A stretch of 39,833 bases of DNA from Streptomyces sporangiiformans (GTDB lineage Bacteria > Actinomycetota > Actinomycetes > Streptomycetales > Streptomycetaceae), in the NCBI RefSeq assembly GCF_005768555.2, contig NZ_VCHX02000181.1, positions 1-39,833 on the forward strand, given 5' to 3'. The position numbers were made by a program, and so were the translations under genes. The notes under the pieces are model-generated. The model saw only the letters and a program-made list of their open reading frames with translations. It had not been told where the DNA came from and made no database searches. Below are positions 6,873 through 15,029 of this stretch, piece by piece; position 1 is the stretch's first letter; the number at the start of each line of letters is the position of its first letter.

Positions 6873-8018
6873 ATGAGCACCTACCGCGACCTCGCACACC
6901 GCGGCTCCGCGCGGGCCACCGTCCTGCGTACCGTCGGGACGCGCGAGCGCCGATCGCATCTGACGGCGCCCCGCGTCCCCACCGTCGGCATCGACATCGG
7001 CGGTACGAAGGTGATGGCGGGCGTCGTCGACGCGGACGGCAACATCCTGGAGAAGGTCCGCACCGAGACCCCCGACAAGTCCAAGAGCCCCAAGGTCGTC
7101 GAGGACACCATCGTCGAACTGGTCCTGGATCTCTCCGACCGGCACGACGTGCACGCCGTCGGCATAGGGGCAGCCGGCTGGGTCGACGCCGACCGCAACC
7201 GCGTCCTGTTCGCGCCCCACCTGTCCTGGCGCAACGAACCGCTGCGGGACCGCATCTCCGGGCGCCTCGCCGTCCCCGTCCTGGTCGACAACGACGCGAA
7301 CAGCGCCGCCTGGGCGGAGTGGCGCTTCGGCGCGGGCCGCGGCGAGGACCACCTCGTCATGATCACGCTGGGCACCGGCATCGGCGGCGCGATCCTGGAG
7401 GACGGCCAGGTCAAGCGCGGAAAGTTCGGCGTGGCGGGCGAGTTCGGCCATATGCAGGTCGTGCCCGGCGGCCACCGCTGCCCCTGCGGCAACCGCGGCT
7501 GCTGGGAGCAGTACAGCTCAGGCAACGCGCTGGTCCGCGAGGCCCGCGAACTCGCCGCCGCCGACTCCCCGGTGGCCTACGGGATCGTCGAGCACGTCAA
7601 GGGCAACATCTCCGAGATCACGGGCCCGATGATCACCGAACTGGCTCGCGAGGGCGACGCCATGTGCATCGAGCTCCTCCAGGACATCGGCCAGTGGCTC
7701 GGCGTCGGTATCGCGAACCTCGCGGCTGCCCTGGACCCGTCCTGCTTCGTCATCGGCGGCGGTGTCTCGGCGGCCGACGACCTGCTGATCGGCCCCGCGC
7801 GGGACGCCTTCCGGCGCCATCTGACCGGTCGCGGCTACCGACCCGAGGCCCGCATCGCCCGCGCCCAGCTCGGCCCCGAGGCCGGCATGGTCGGCGCCGC
7901 CGACCTCGCCCGGCTCGTCGCCCGCCGCTTCCGGCGCGCCAAGCGGCGCCGGGTGGAGCGCTACGAGCGCTACGAGCGGTACGTGGAATCGCGCCGTACG
8001 ACCCAGGGGTCGCTGTGA
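6873..8018 (+). CDS. ROK family sugar kinase (glucokinase-like)
   Basis: 381 residues. The ATP-phosphate loop GIDIGGTK is at about 39-46, followed by ENDAN-like DNDANSAAW, the LGTGIGGAI phosphate-binding stretch, the EFGH histidine and the ROK zinc motif CPCGNRGCWE near residues 203-212. It should phosphorylate glucose or a related hexose with ATP. Compared with typical ROK glucokinases it has an N-terminal extension of about 37 basic, Ser/Thr-rich residues and a basic C-terminal tail with three consecutive ERY repeats encoded by a 9-bp tandem repeat (7957-7983). No DNA-binding domain is present, so it is an enzyme rather than a ROK repressor. TGA/ATG overlap with the next gene implies translational coupling. 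Confidence 0.88.
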   Translation: MSTYRDLAHRGSARATVLRTVGTRERRSHLTAPRVPTVGIDIGGTKVMAGVVDADGNILEKVRTETPDKSKSPKVVEDTIVELVLDLSDRHDVHAVGIGAAGWVDADRNRVLFAPHLSWRNEPLRDRISGRLAVPVLVDNDANSAAWAEWRFGAGRGEDHLVMITLGTGIGGAILEDGQVKRGKFGVAGEFGHMQVVPGGHRCPCGNRGCWEQYSSGNALVREARELAAADSPVAYGIVEHVKGNISEITGPMITELAREGDAMCIELLQDIGQWLGVGIANLAAALDPSCFVIGGGVSAADDLLIGPARDAFRRHLTGRGYRPEARIARAQLGPEAGMVGAADLARLVARRFRRAKRRRVERYERYERYVESRRTTQGSL

Positions 8019-8596
8019 TGCCCTCACTGCCGCGCCAGGCGGCGCCGCCGGACGAGCCGTCGCGACCGTCCGAGGACCGTCGCCACATGATCCGCCGACG
8101 TGCGCTCACCCTGCTGATCATCGTGCTGCTCATCGGCGTCCCGGCCGGCTACCTGGTGATCTCCGCCAACCAGAGCCGCGACAGCGGCAAGGACAAGGAG
8201 AAGAAGTACTCGGCGACCGGCCTCACCGAGGGCTGGCCCTCGCGGGTCCAGCGCCGTCTCTACCACCTGCCCGTCCCGTCGGGCTCGGACCATGTCGCGT
8301 ACTACGAGACGAACAACTGGAAGACCAGCCGTCTGTACATCCAGTTCCTCACCAGCGAAAAAGGCCTCGACAAGTTCCTCAAGAGGATCGGCTCCAGCCG
8401 CGCCGCCCTGGAGCGGGACGAGCTCGCCGTCACCGCCCGCGACCGGCGGATCGTCGGCTGGGAGTTCACAGGACCCGGCCCCTGGTCGGGCCTCACCCGC
8501 GAGCGGAAGAACCCGACACCCACGCTGGACATAGTCGTGAACTGGTCGAAGCGCGGCCACCCCATGGTCTACGCGGTCTCGCGGACGACTCCCTGA
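8018..8596 (+). CDS. Single-pass membrane-anchored protein of unknown function
   Basis: 192 residues. A cytosolic basic stretch to about residue 29 precedes one membrane helix (about 30-48, LTLLIIVLLIGVPAGYLVIS). An extracytoplasmic domain of about 140 residues follows, containing ESN-like YYETNNWKTSRLYIQF and WEFTGPGPWSGL. No family is recognised. The ATG overlaps the stop of the ROK kinase (TGATG), an in-frame GTG is one codon earlier, and AGGGG is nearby, so it is coupled to the kinase. Coupling suggests a cell-surface role linked to that gene, but nothing in the sequence shows what. Confidence 0.75.
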   Translation: MPSLPRQAAPPDEPSRPSEDRRHMIRRRALTLLIIVLLIGVPAGYLVISANQSRDSGKDKEKKYSATGLTEGWPSRVQRRLYHLPVPSGSDHVAYYETNNWKTSRLYIQFLTSEKGLDKFLKRIGSSRAALERDELAVTARDRRIVGWEFTGPGPWSGLTRERKNPTPTLDIVVNWSKRGHPMVYAVSRTTP

Positions 8597-8624
8597 TCCT
8601 TTCCCGCTCCGCCGCCGGACTCCG

Positions 8625-8647
8625 TTGTCAGACCCGGCCCGTACAGT
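8625..8647 (+). promoter_or_regulatory. PafBC-type DNA-damage promoter of the SNF2/SWIM operon
   Basis: TTGTCAGAC (8625-8633), eight bases, then TACAGT (8642-8647) matches the architecture of the mycobacterial RecA-independent damage promoter, TTGTCRGTG-N8-TANNNT, which is controlled by PafBC. The same nine bases with the same 8-bp spacing occur upstream of exonuclease III at 17053. The transcript would have a 5' leader of about 90 bases. Confidence 0.7.
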
Positions 8648-8744
8648 CGAAGACGAGTGATCCGACTCGGCTCATCAGGCACGTCGGTGCCGGCTGGGTC
8701 GGCGGGGCTGACGGGGCCGGCGGGCGAGGGAGGTGGCGGGGAGC

Positions 8745-11621
8745 ATGAGCGTGGGGGACGTGGCGCACACCGCGGTGCCCGGTCGGCTCGCCGCCGTCTT
8801 CCTGCCCGCCGCGCTGCCGCGCGAGGGGCGGATCGCCTTCTGGGATCCGGACGGGGGAGCGCTTCCGGCCGGAGAGCACACCGAGCTCACGGTGGTACGA
8901 CGGCACGGCGCAGGCGTGCGGCGGGGACCGGCGCCCGCGCTGACGCTGACGGTCGGGGAGGCCCTGCCACTGCTCGTACGGGCGAGGCAGGACCCCTCGG
9001 CGCACGCCTCCACGACCTGCTGGGGCGCCGCCGCCCTGCACGCGCTGCGGCTCGTCGCGCGCGGGCGCCTGCTGCCCGGCCTGACGCGTGACGGCCATGA
9101 CGCCTGGCGAGCCGGGCCCCTCGACCCGGACGACATCGCGCACCTGAGGGCGATGGCGGCGGCCCTCCCGCACGAAGGGCATGCCGTACCGCTTCCGGGC
9201 CGCGGCCCCCTTCAGGTGCCCGACCCGGAGGCGCTGATGCGCGCCTTCCTGGACTCCGTCGCCGACACACTGCCGCGCACCGCGGCCGCGCCGTACGCCG
9301 CCGGGAAACCCTTCTCCGCGCGCGAGCCCCAGCGACTGCCGGGCGCCCAGGACTGGGCGGCGGAGGTCGCCGCGGGCATGGACGCGGGCGTACGGATCTC
9401 GCTGCGTCTGGACCTGTCGGCGTACGACCTCTTCGACGACAGCGACGACAGTGACGACAGCGAGCGCCGCGAGGACAGATCGCGGGCGAGGCGGGCGGGC
9501 GCGGCCATCGTCCAGGTGCACAGCCTCGCCGATTCCACCCTCGTCGTCGACGCCGCGGCCCTGTGGGCGGGTGACGCCGACGCGATGTTCGGGCCGCGTG
9601 CCCGTGTCGACGCGGCGCTGGCCGTGCGCCGCGCGGCCCGCGTCTGGCCTCCCCTGGACCGGCTGTCCGCGCAGGACGTGCCGGACGTACTCGCCCTGTC
9701 CGAGGACGAGTTGTCCGACCTGCTCGGCGTCGCGGCGACCCGCCTGGGCGCGGCCGGTGTCGCCGTGCACTGGCCGCGCGACCTCGCCCAGGACCTGAGC
9801 GCGGCGGCGGTGGTGCGCCCCGCACCGGGTTCCGCGACGGACGGCACGGGCTTCTTCGAGAGCGAGGAACTGCTCCAGTTCCGCTGGCAGTTGGCCCTCG
9901 GCGGGGATCCGTTGACCGAGGCCGAGATGGACACGCTGGCCGAAGCTCATCGGCCGGTCGTGCGGCTGCGCGACCAGTGGGTGCTCGTCGACCCGGCACT
10001 GGTCCGCAAGGCCCGCAAGCGCGAACTGGGCCTGCTCGACCCGGTCGACGCCCTCTCCGCCGCGCTCACCGGCACCGCGGAGGTCGACGGCGAGACGGTC
10101 GAAGCGGTGCCTGTCGGCGCGCTGGCCGCGCTGCGGGACCGGCTGACGGTGGGCGTGCGACCCGCCGAGCCGCCCGCCGGGCTGACGGCGCGGCTGCGGG
10201 ACTACCAACTGCGTGGGCTGGCCTGGCTCGACCTCATGACCTCGCTCGGCCTCGGCGGCTGCCTCGCCGACGACATGGGCCTCGGCAAGACCGTCACCGT
10301 CATCGCCCTCCACCTGAAGCGGGCGCGCCGCGAGCCGACCCTGGTCGTCTGCCCCGCCTCGCTGCTCGGCAACTGGCAGCGGGAGATCGCCCGGTTCGCC
10401 CCGGGCGTCCCCGTCCGTCGCTATCACGGACCGGGCCGCACGCTGGACGACCTGGACGGCGGCTTCGTCCTCACCACGTACGGGACGATGCGCTCGGGTG
10501 CGCCCCGGCTCGCCCAGCAGCCGTGGGGCATGGTCGTCGCGGACGAGGCGCAGCACGTCAAGAACCCGTACTCGGCGACGGCGAAAGCCCTGCGTACGAT
10601 CCCCGCGCCGGCCCGGGTCGCCCTGAGCGGGACGCCCGTGGAGAACAATCTCTCCGAACTCTGGGCCCTGCTCGACTGGACGACGCCCGGACTGCTCGGC
10701 CCCCTGAAGTCCTTCCGTGCGCGGCACGCGCGCGCGGTGGAGAACGGAGAGGACGAGGAGGCCGTGGCCCGCCTCGCCCGGCTGATCCGCCCCTTCCTGC
10801 TGCGCCGCAAGAAGTCCGATCCCGGCATCGTCCCCGAGCTCCCTCCGAAGACCGAGACCGACCATCCCGTACCGCTCACCCGTGAACAGGCCTCGCTGTA
10901 CGAGGCGGTGGTCCGCGAGTCGATGCTGGCGATCGAGACGACCGAGGGCATCGCCCGGCGTGGTCTGGTCCTCAAACTCCTCACCTCGCTCAAGCAGATC
11001 TGCAATCACCCGGCGCTGTATCTGAAGGAGGACGCGGGAGGGGTGTCCGCAGGCAGGCCCGGCGGCCAGAGCGACACGGCCCGTCTCGCGGCCCGGTCCG
11101 GCAAACTGGCCCTGCTCGACGAGCTGTTGGACACGCTGCTCGCCGAGGACGGCTCGGCGCTCGTCTTCACCCAGTACGTGGGGATGGCCCGGCTGATCAC
11201 TTCCCACCTCGCGGTCAGGGCGGTACCGGTCGAGCTGTTGCACGGTGGTACGCCGGTGCCCGAGCGCGAACACATGGTGGACCGCTTCCAGAGCGGGGCG
11301 ACACCCGTCCTGGTCCTGTCCCTGAAGGCCGCCGGCACGGGCCTCAACCTCACACGCGCGGGCCATGTCATCCACTTCGACCGCTGGTGGAACCCCGCCG
11401 TCGAGGAACAGGCCACGGACCGCGCTTACCGCATCGGCCAGACCCAGCCCGTCCAGGTCCACCGCCTCATCACCGAGGGCACGGTCGAGGACCGCATCGC
11501 CGAAATGCTCGAATCGAAGCGGGCCCTGGCCGACGCGATCCTGGGCTCCGGCGAGGCGTCCCTCACCGAACTCACCGACCGCGAACTGTCGGACCTGGTC
11601 TCGCTCCGGAGGACCGTGTGA
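8745..11621 (+). CDS. SNF2-family DNA-dependent ATPase/helicase
   Basis: 958 residues. An N-terminal bacterial SNF2-associated region (FRWQLALGGDPL and WVLVDPALV near 370-420) is followed by a complete SWI2/SNF2 motor: motif I DDMGLGKTV near 505, Ia VVCPASLLGNW, II DEAQ near 600, III LSGTPVENNLSELW, IV ALVFTQYVG, and V/VI with AGTGLNLTRAGHVIH, DRWWNP and DRAYRIGQ. Such proteins translocate on double-stranded DNA and remodel protein-DNA complexes or RNA polymerase rather than unwind long duplexes. The start ATG is chosen because GGAGGTG lies nine bases upstream. It overlaps the SWIM gene by one base, and the upstream promoter is of the DNA-damage type, supporting a repair or stalled-complex clearance role. 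Confidence 0.95.
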   Translation: MSVGDVAHTAVPGRLAAVFLPAALPREGRIAFWDPDGGALPAGEHTELTVVRRHGAGVRRGPAPALTLTVGEALPLLVRARQDPSAHASTTCWGAAALHALRLVARGRLLPGLTRDGHDAWRAGPLDPDDIAHLRAMAAALPHEGHAVPLPGRGPLQVPDPEALMRAFLDSVADTLPRTAAAPYAAGKPFSAREPQRLPGAQDWAAEVAAGMDAGVRISLRLDLSAYDLFDDSDDSDDSERREDRSRARRAGAAIVQVHSLADSTLVVDAAALWAGDADAMFGPRARVDAALAVRRAARVWPPLDRLSAQDVPDVLALSEDELSDLLGVAATRLGAAGVAVHWPRDLAQDLSAAAVVRPAPGSATDGTGFFESEELLQFRWQLALGGDPLTEAEMDTLAEAHRPVVRLRDQWVLVDPALVRKARKRELGLLDPVDALSAALTGTAEVDGETVEAVPVGALAALRDRLTVGVRPAEPPAGLTARLRDYQLRGLAWLDLMTSLGLGGCLADDMGLGKTVTVIALHLKRARREPTLVVCPASLLGNWQREIARFAPGVPVRRYHGPGRTLDDLDGGFVLTTYGTMRSGAPRLAQQPWGMVVADEAQHVKNPYSATAKALRTIPAPARVALSGTPVENNLSELWALLDWTTPGLLGPLKSFRARHARAVENGEDEEAVARLARLIRPFLLRRKKSDPGIVPELPPKTETDHPVPLTREQASLYEAVVRESMLAIETTEGIARRGLVLKLLTSLKQICNHPALYLKEDAGGVSAGRPGGQSDTARLAARSGKLALLDELLDTLLAEDGSALVFTQYVGMARLITSHLAVRAVPVELLHGGTPVPEREHMVDRFQSGATPVLVLSLKAAGTGLNLTRAGHVIHFDRWWNPAVEEQATDRAYRIGQTQPVQVHRLITEGTVEDRIAEMLESKRALADAILGSGEASLTELTDRELSDLVSLRRTV

Positions 11622-13876
11622 TGTCTCCGACGGGTCGGCGGGATACGGCGGGCGGGCGTTCGCCGGAGGAGCGCGGTGCGTTGGACGGGCGCGCGTCGGG
11701 GGAGCATGCGGAGCTGGACGAGGGTGCGTGCGCGGAGGCCTACGCGTCGGGCGAGCGCGAGTCGGGGGACGCCGGAGTCTCGGACGAGTGGCTGTCGGGA
11801 GGGTCTTGCGCATCGGAAGAGCGCCCGGCTGAGTCAGAGGTGTCGACTGAGTCCGGTTCCTCGGCCGGGGCCGGCGCGGGGGCCCGGCCCCGGCCCGCGG
11901 ATGTGGCTCGACGGGCCTTGTGGGCCGCGCGGCGGGGCGCGGCCGGGGCCTCGGACGGCGGCTCGGAGGAGCACCGCTCCGTCGCGTCGGAGGGGCGACC
12001 GGCGGGAGGGGACGCGGAGCAGGGACCCTCCGAGATGAAGATGGCCCGGCGGCGGACCGTGCCGCAGGGGCCTCGGCCGGGTGACGTGGTGCGTGAGGCC
12101 CTGCGTGGCGCTGCCACTCGCGGGGAGGACGGACAGCCCGAAGCGGCGGCAGGCACCGAGGGCGGCGAGCGCTCCGGGGAGACGTCCGAGCCGTCGGCCG
12201 CCGACCGTCCCGGCGGTGGTGGTGGGGCCGCCGGTACGCTGCGCCCTGGTGACGTGGCCCGTGAGGCGTTGCGTGCCGCGCGAACCGAGGCGAGCCTGGC
12301 CGCTCGTACGACGGCCGGGGGCAAGGGTGTTGGTGGCCCGAGCCGTCCCGTTGACGGGAAGGCCCCCGTCTCCGAACCACCTCAGAGATCCGCGAACCGC
12401 CGCGCGCGGGCAGTGTCGCGCCCGGACCGGTTGAGCAACGCGGAGTCCGAAGCGCCGCCGTGGCTGGGCGGGACAGAGGACCGCCCGACGAAGTCCGATG
12501 AACCAGGCGGCATCGCTCACACCGGGCCCGCGCCCGCGCCCACGCTCGAAGAGGGCGGCTCCACGCCCCCCTTCGCTCCCGGCCCCCCGGCGAGGGGCAA
12601 CCAGGGCGCCGCCACCCCGGCCCGCGACAGCGAGCTTCGGCGTACCTTCCCCGCCCTTCCGCCGCGGCCCCCCGGTGCGGACGGGTTCGCCGAGACGTGG
12701 TGGGGCAACGCCTGGGTGGCCGCGCTGGAGGAGACCGCGTTGGATCCGGCGCGGCTCGCGCGGGGGCGGGTGTACGCGGGAAAGGGGCGCGTGGACGCCG
12801 TCACCGTTACGCCCGGGCTCGTGCTCGCGTATGTGCACGGGAGCCGGCCGCGGCCGTACCGGGTGCAGATCCGGATGCGTACGCTCGCCGACCGCGACTG
12901 GGAGCGGTTCCTGGACGCGGCAGCCGAACGGCCGGGGCACATCGCGGCGTTGCTCGACAAGGACATGCCCCAGTCGCTCGCCGAATGCGGCGTCGAGCTG
13001 CTGCCCGGGCCCGGTGATCTCGAACCGCACTGCAGTTGCCCCGACTTCGGTCACCCCTGCAAGCACGCGGCCGCCCTGTGCTACCAGACGGCAAGGCTGC
13101 TGGACGAAGACCCCTTCGTCCTCCTCCTGCTGCGCGGCCGGGGCGAACGCGACCTGCTGGACGCGCTGTCGCGGCGCAACGCCGCCCTGGCCGCGCGGTC
13201 GGCCCGCGCCGCCCAGGAACAGGAACCGTCGCTCCCGGGCGTACGTGCCCGTGACGCCCTCGCACCCCGCACGCTTCCCCCTCTTCCACAACCGCTACCG
13301 CCGCCCGCGCACCCCGAACAACCCCCGGCCTATCCGGCCGCACCGGGCGGCCCGGACCCGCTGGCCCTCGACCAGTTGGCCACCGACGCGGCCACCCGTG
13401 CGCACGCGCTGCTCACCACGGGACGCGACCCGGTCGCGGAGCTGACGCTCTGGCAGGACGCCGTCCGCCTCGCGGCCACCCGCCCCGGCTCCGGCCTCAC
13501 CGCCACGACCCGCGCCCTCTACCAGTCGCTCGCCTCCGCCGCCGGCCGCACCCCGGCCGATCTGGCGCGCGCGGTCGCCGCCTGGCGCCAGGGCGGAGTC
13601 GAAGGACTGGCCGTCCTCGAAGAGCCCTGGGATCCGCCGGCGGGCCGTTTCGACCGCGCCCGCCCGCTCCTCCTGGCCGCCGACCTCCCCGCCTTCCGCC
13701 CCTGGCGCAACCACCTCACCCACCCTCGCGGTCACATACAACTCCGCCTCGGCCGCGACGGTCTCTGGTACGCGTACGAATCGGAGCCGGGCCACGACGA
13801 CTGGTGGCCCCGGGGCACCCCCGACCTCGACCCGGTCGGCGCCCTCACAGGCCTCGGCACCCCGAACGACCTCTGA
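11621..13876 (+). CDS. SWIM zinc-finger protein with a repeat-bearing disordered arm
   Basis: 751 residues in two parts. Residues 1 to about 340 are low-complexity (Gly, Ala, Ser, Glu, Arg) and probably disordered, with three near copies of one motif: RPADVARRALWAA (91-103), RPGDVVREALRGA (152-164) and RPGDVAREALRAA (208-220). The structured part begins near FAETWWGNAWVAALEE and carries a SWIM zinc finger, CSCPDFGHPCKH (CxC...CxH), near residue 472. SWIM domains bind DNA or proteins and are known companions of bacterial SNF2 ATPases. The ATG overlaps the helicase stop (TGATG) with GGAGG eight bases upstream, so the two should be made together. GTG 11618 is an alternative start. Confidence 0.9.
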   Translation: MSPTGRRDTAGGRSPEERGALDGRASGEHAELDEGACAEAYASGERESGDAGVSDEWLSGGSCASEERPAESEVSTESGSSAGAGAGARPRPADVARRALWAARRGAAGASDGGSEEHRSVASEGRPAGGDAEQGPSEMKMARRRTVPQGPRPGDVVREALRGAATRGEDGQPEAAAGTEGGERSGETSEPSAADRPGGGGGAAGTLRPGDVAREALRAARTEASLAARTTAGGKGVGGPSRPVDGKAPVSEPPQRSANRRARAVSRPDRLSNAESEAPPWLGGTEDRPTKSDEPGGIAHTGPAPAPTLEEGGSTPPFAPGPPARGNQGAATPARDSELRRTFPALPPRPPGADGFAETWWGNAWVAALEETALDPARLARGRVYAGKGRVDAVTVTPGLVLAYVHGSRPRPYRVQIRMRTLADRDWERFLDAAAERPGHIAALLDKDMPQSLAECGVELLPGPGDLEPHCSCPDFGHPCKHAAALCYQTARLLDEDPFVLLLLRGRGERDLLDALSRRNAALAARSARAAQEQEPSLPGVRARDALAPRTLPPLPQPLPPPAHPEQPPAYPAAPGGPDPLALDQLATDAATRAHALLTTGRDPVAELTLWQDAVRLAATRPGSGLTATTRALYQSLASAAGRTPADLARAVAAWRQGGVEGLAVLEEPWDPPAGRFDRARPLLLAADLPAFRPWRNHLTHPRGHIQLRLGRDGLWYAYESEPGHDDWWPRGTPDLDPVGALTGLGTPNDL

Positions 13877-13891
13877 GGGCCGCCCGAGTCG

Positions 13892-13942
13892 GAGCCCGGC
13901 CCCCGGCCCCGGCCGCTTGAGCCCGGCCCCGGCCCCGGCCGC
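13892..13942 (+). repeat. GC-rich tandem repeat after the SWIM gene
   Basis: Two successive near-identical units of about 24-25 bp, each GAGCCCGG followed by runs of GGCCCC and ending GGCCGC, lie just beyond the stop codon. They can fold on themselves (GGCC/GGCC) and may act as a terminator, but the simplest description is a short tandem duplication. Confidence 0.6.
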
Positions 13943-13959
13943 CCGCGTGGGACCAACGC

Positions 13960-14026
13960 TTTCCATGGCGGAAACTTGTGTCTTGCCGTACCGGAAACAC
14001 ACAAGCTAGTCTTTCCGTTGTGGAAA
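13960..14026 (+). promoter_or_regulatory. Promoter with three TTTCC-N5-GGAAA operators
   Basis: TTTCC-N5-GGAAA occurs exactly at 13960-13974 and 14012-14026, and with one mismatch (TTGCC) at 13983-13997. A promoter fits inside: -35 TTGCCG (13983-13988), 18-bp spacer, -10 TAGTCT (14007-14012). The start site would fall at or next to the GTG at 14020, so the mRNA is probably leaderless and the third operator covers its 5' end. CTTGTGT and ACACAAG form another inverted pair between the operators. The winged-helix protein encoded at 14514 is the obvious candidate ligand. Confidence 0.75.
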
Positions 14027-14517
14027 CTAACGGACACGCCTTTCGCCCGACCCCGCAGCAGGCCCGCGCCGCCCTGGCCGACACCGAGCAGGTCAGGGCG
14101 TCCGCCGCCGCCTTGTCCGCCACTCCGTGGCCGCGCTGGTTCGCCATCACGCTCGCGCTGTTCATCGCCGCCATCCCGCCGGTCTACGGGGGCCTGCTGG
14201 CGGACCCCCAGTGGCTCCTGCCCGGTCCGGTCTGGGGCGTCATCATGCTGGTGATGACCGCGGGGTACCTGGCGCTGTACGGTGTCGCGGCGGCGAACTG
14301 GCGCAAGAAGACCGGCGTGGCCCTACGCCTGGACGTGCTGCCCAAGCGCGCCGTCGTGCCGCTGGCGATCGGGCTGCCCGCGCTGCTGCTGGGCGGGCCC
14401 CACGCCTTCCGTGCCACCGGAGAGCCACTGTGGCTGTTCGCCGCCTCAGCCGCCGGGGCCGCCGTGTCGATCGGCTTCCACCTCACCTTCGTACGCCTGC
14501 ACCGGAAGGCCTCGTGA
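14020..14517 (+). CDS. Four-helix integral membrane protein
   Basis: 165 residues with about four membrane helices: WFAITLALFIAAIPPVYGG, VWGVIMLVMTAGYLALYGV, VVPLAIGLPALLLGGPHA and LFAASAAGAAVSIGFHLTF. I do not recognise a named family; small membrane proteins paired with a winged-helix regulator in this way are frequent in Streptomyces. The GTG start coincides with the predicted transcription start, and the following winged-helix gene overlaps by four bases (GTGA), so the two form an operon. The regulator presumably controls the level of this protein. A transport or stress-sensing role is possible but not shown. Confidence 0.8.
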   Translation: METNGHAFRPTPQQARAALADTEQVRASAAALSATPWPRWFAITLALFIAAIPPVYGGLLADPQWLLPGPVWGVIMLVMTAGYLALYGVAAANWRKKTGVALRLDVLPKRAVVPLAIGLPALLLGGPHAFRATGEPLWLFAASAAGAAVSIGFHLTFVRLHRKAS

Positions 14518-14819
14518 CCAGCGCCGCCACCGACCCCATGGACGGCTTCGACACCACCATCCATGCCCCCAACCGCCTGCGGATCTGCGCCCTGCTCGAC
14601 ACCGCGGGCGAGGCCGAGTTCTCCGTGGTCCAGCGGCAGCTCGACGTGTCCGCCTCCGTCCTGAGCAAGCACGTCACCGTGCTGATGGAGGCCGGCTATG
14701 TCGAGCAGCGCAAGGCCGTGCGCGACACCCGCCAACGCGTCTGGCTACGCCTGACCCGGCAGGGGCGGGAGGCCTACCAGGCGCATCTCACCGCTCTGCG
14801 CACCATCGTCGGGTCGTAG
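14514..14819 (+). CDS. Winged-helix transcriptional regulator
   Basis: 101 residues, essentially one winged-helix DNA-binding domain (HTH_27/MarR-like). The recognition region is around FSVVQRQLDVSASVLSKHVT and the wing includes TRQRVWLRLTRQGRE. The N-terminal HAPNRLRICALLDTAGEAEF matches the opening of this regulator class. There is no separate ligand domain, so it probably acts as a dimer with a simple or no effector. The GTG start overlaps the stop of the membrane protein gene and has GGAAGG upstream. The three-copy TTTCC-N5-GGAAA array in front of the operon makes autorepression the best guess. Confidence 0.88.
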   Translation: MTSAATDPMDGFDTTIHAPNRLRICALLDTAGEAEFSVVQRQLDVSASVLSKHVTVLMEAGYVEQRKAVRDTRQRVWLRLTRQGREAYQAHLTALRTIVGS

Positions 14820-14956
14820 CGCAGCTGGGGAAACGCGACTGGGGAAACGTGACCTCGAAGTCCGGCCACGGCGACCGTCCTGCGCATCTCGGGCGCGGTC
14901 AGAGGTATGTGAAGCCGGCAGTCGAGGATCTTCGCGATGCCGCCACAACGTGGGGA

Positions 14957-14977
14957 GGTCTGCAGGAGGTCTGCAGA
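14957..14977 (+). repeat. 11-bp tandem repeat upstream of the PcaL-like gene
   Basis: AGGTCTGCAG occurs twice, one base apart (14957-14966 and 14968-14977), about 50 bp in front of the PcaL-like start. Each copy holds the palindrome CTGCAG. This may be a regulator site; the rest of 14820-15029 shows no other clear signal. Confidence 0.5.
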
Positions 14978-15029
14978 GTGCCCTGCCCCAGGCGCGTGAG
15001 AAATCGTGAGATATGAGAGCGTGAGCCGG

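Noticed and set aside
8628..12380. Very long minus-strand open frame (1250 codons) opposite the SNF2 and SWIM genes
   Set aside because: It is the antisense shadow of strongly supported genes in high-GC DNA; its translation is Arg/Pro/Gly-rich low complexity with no domain.
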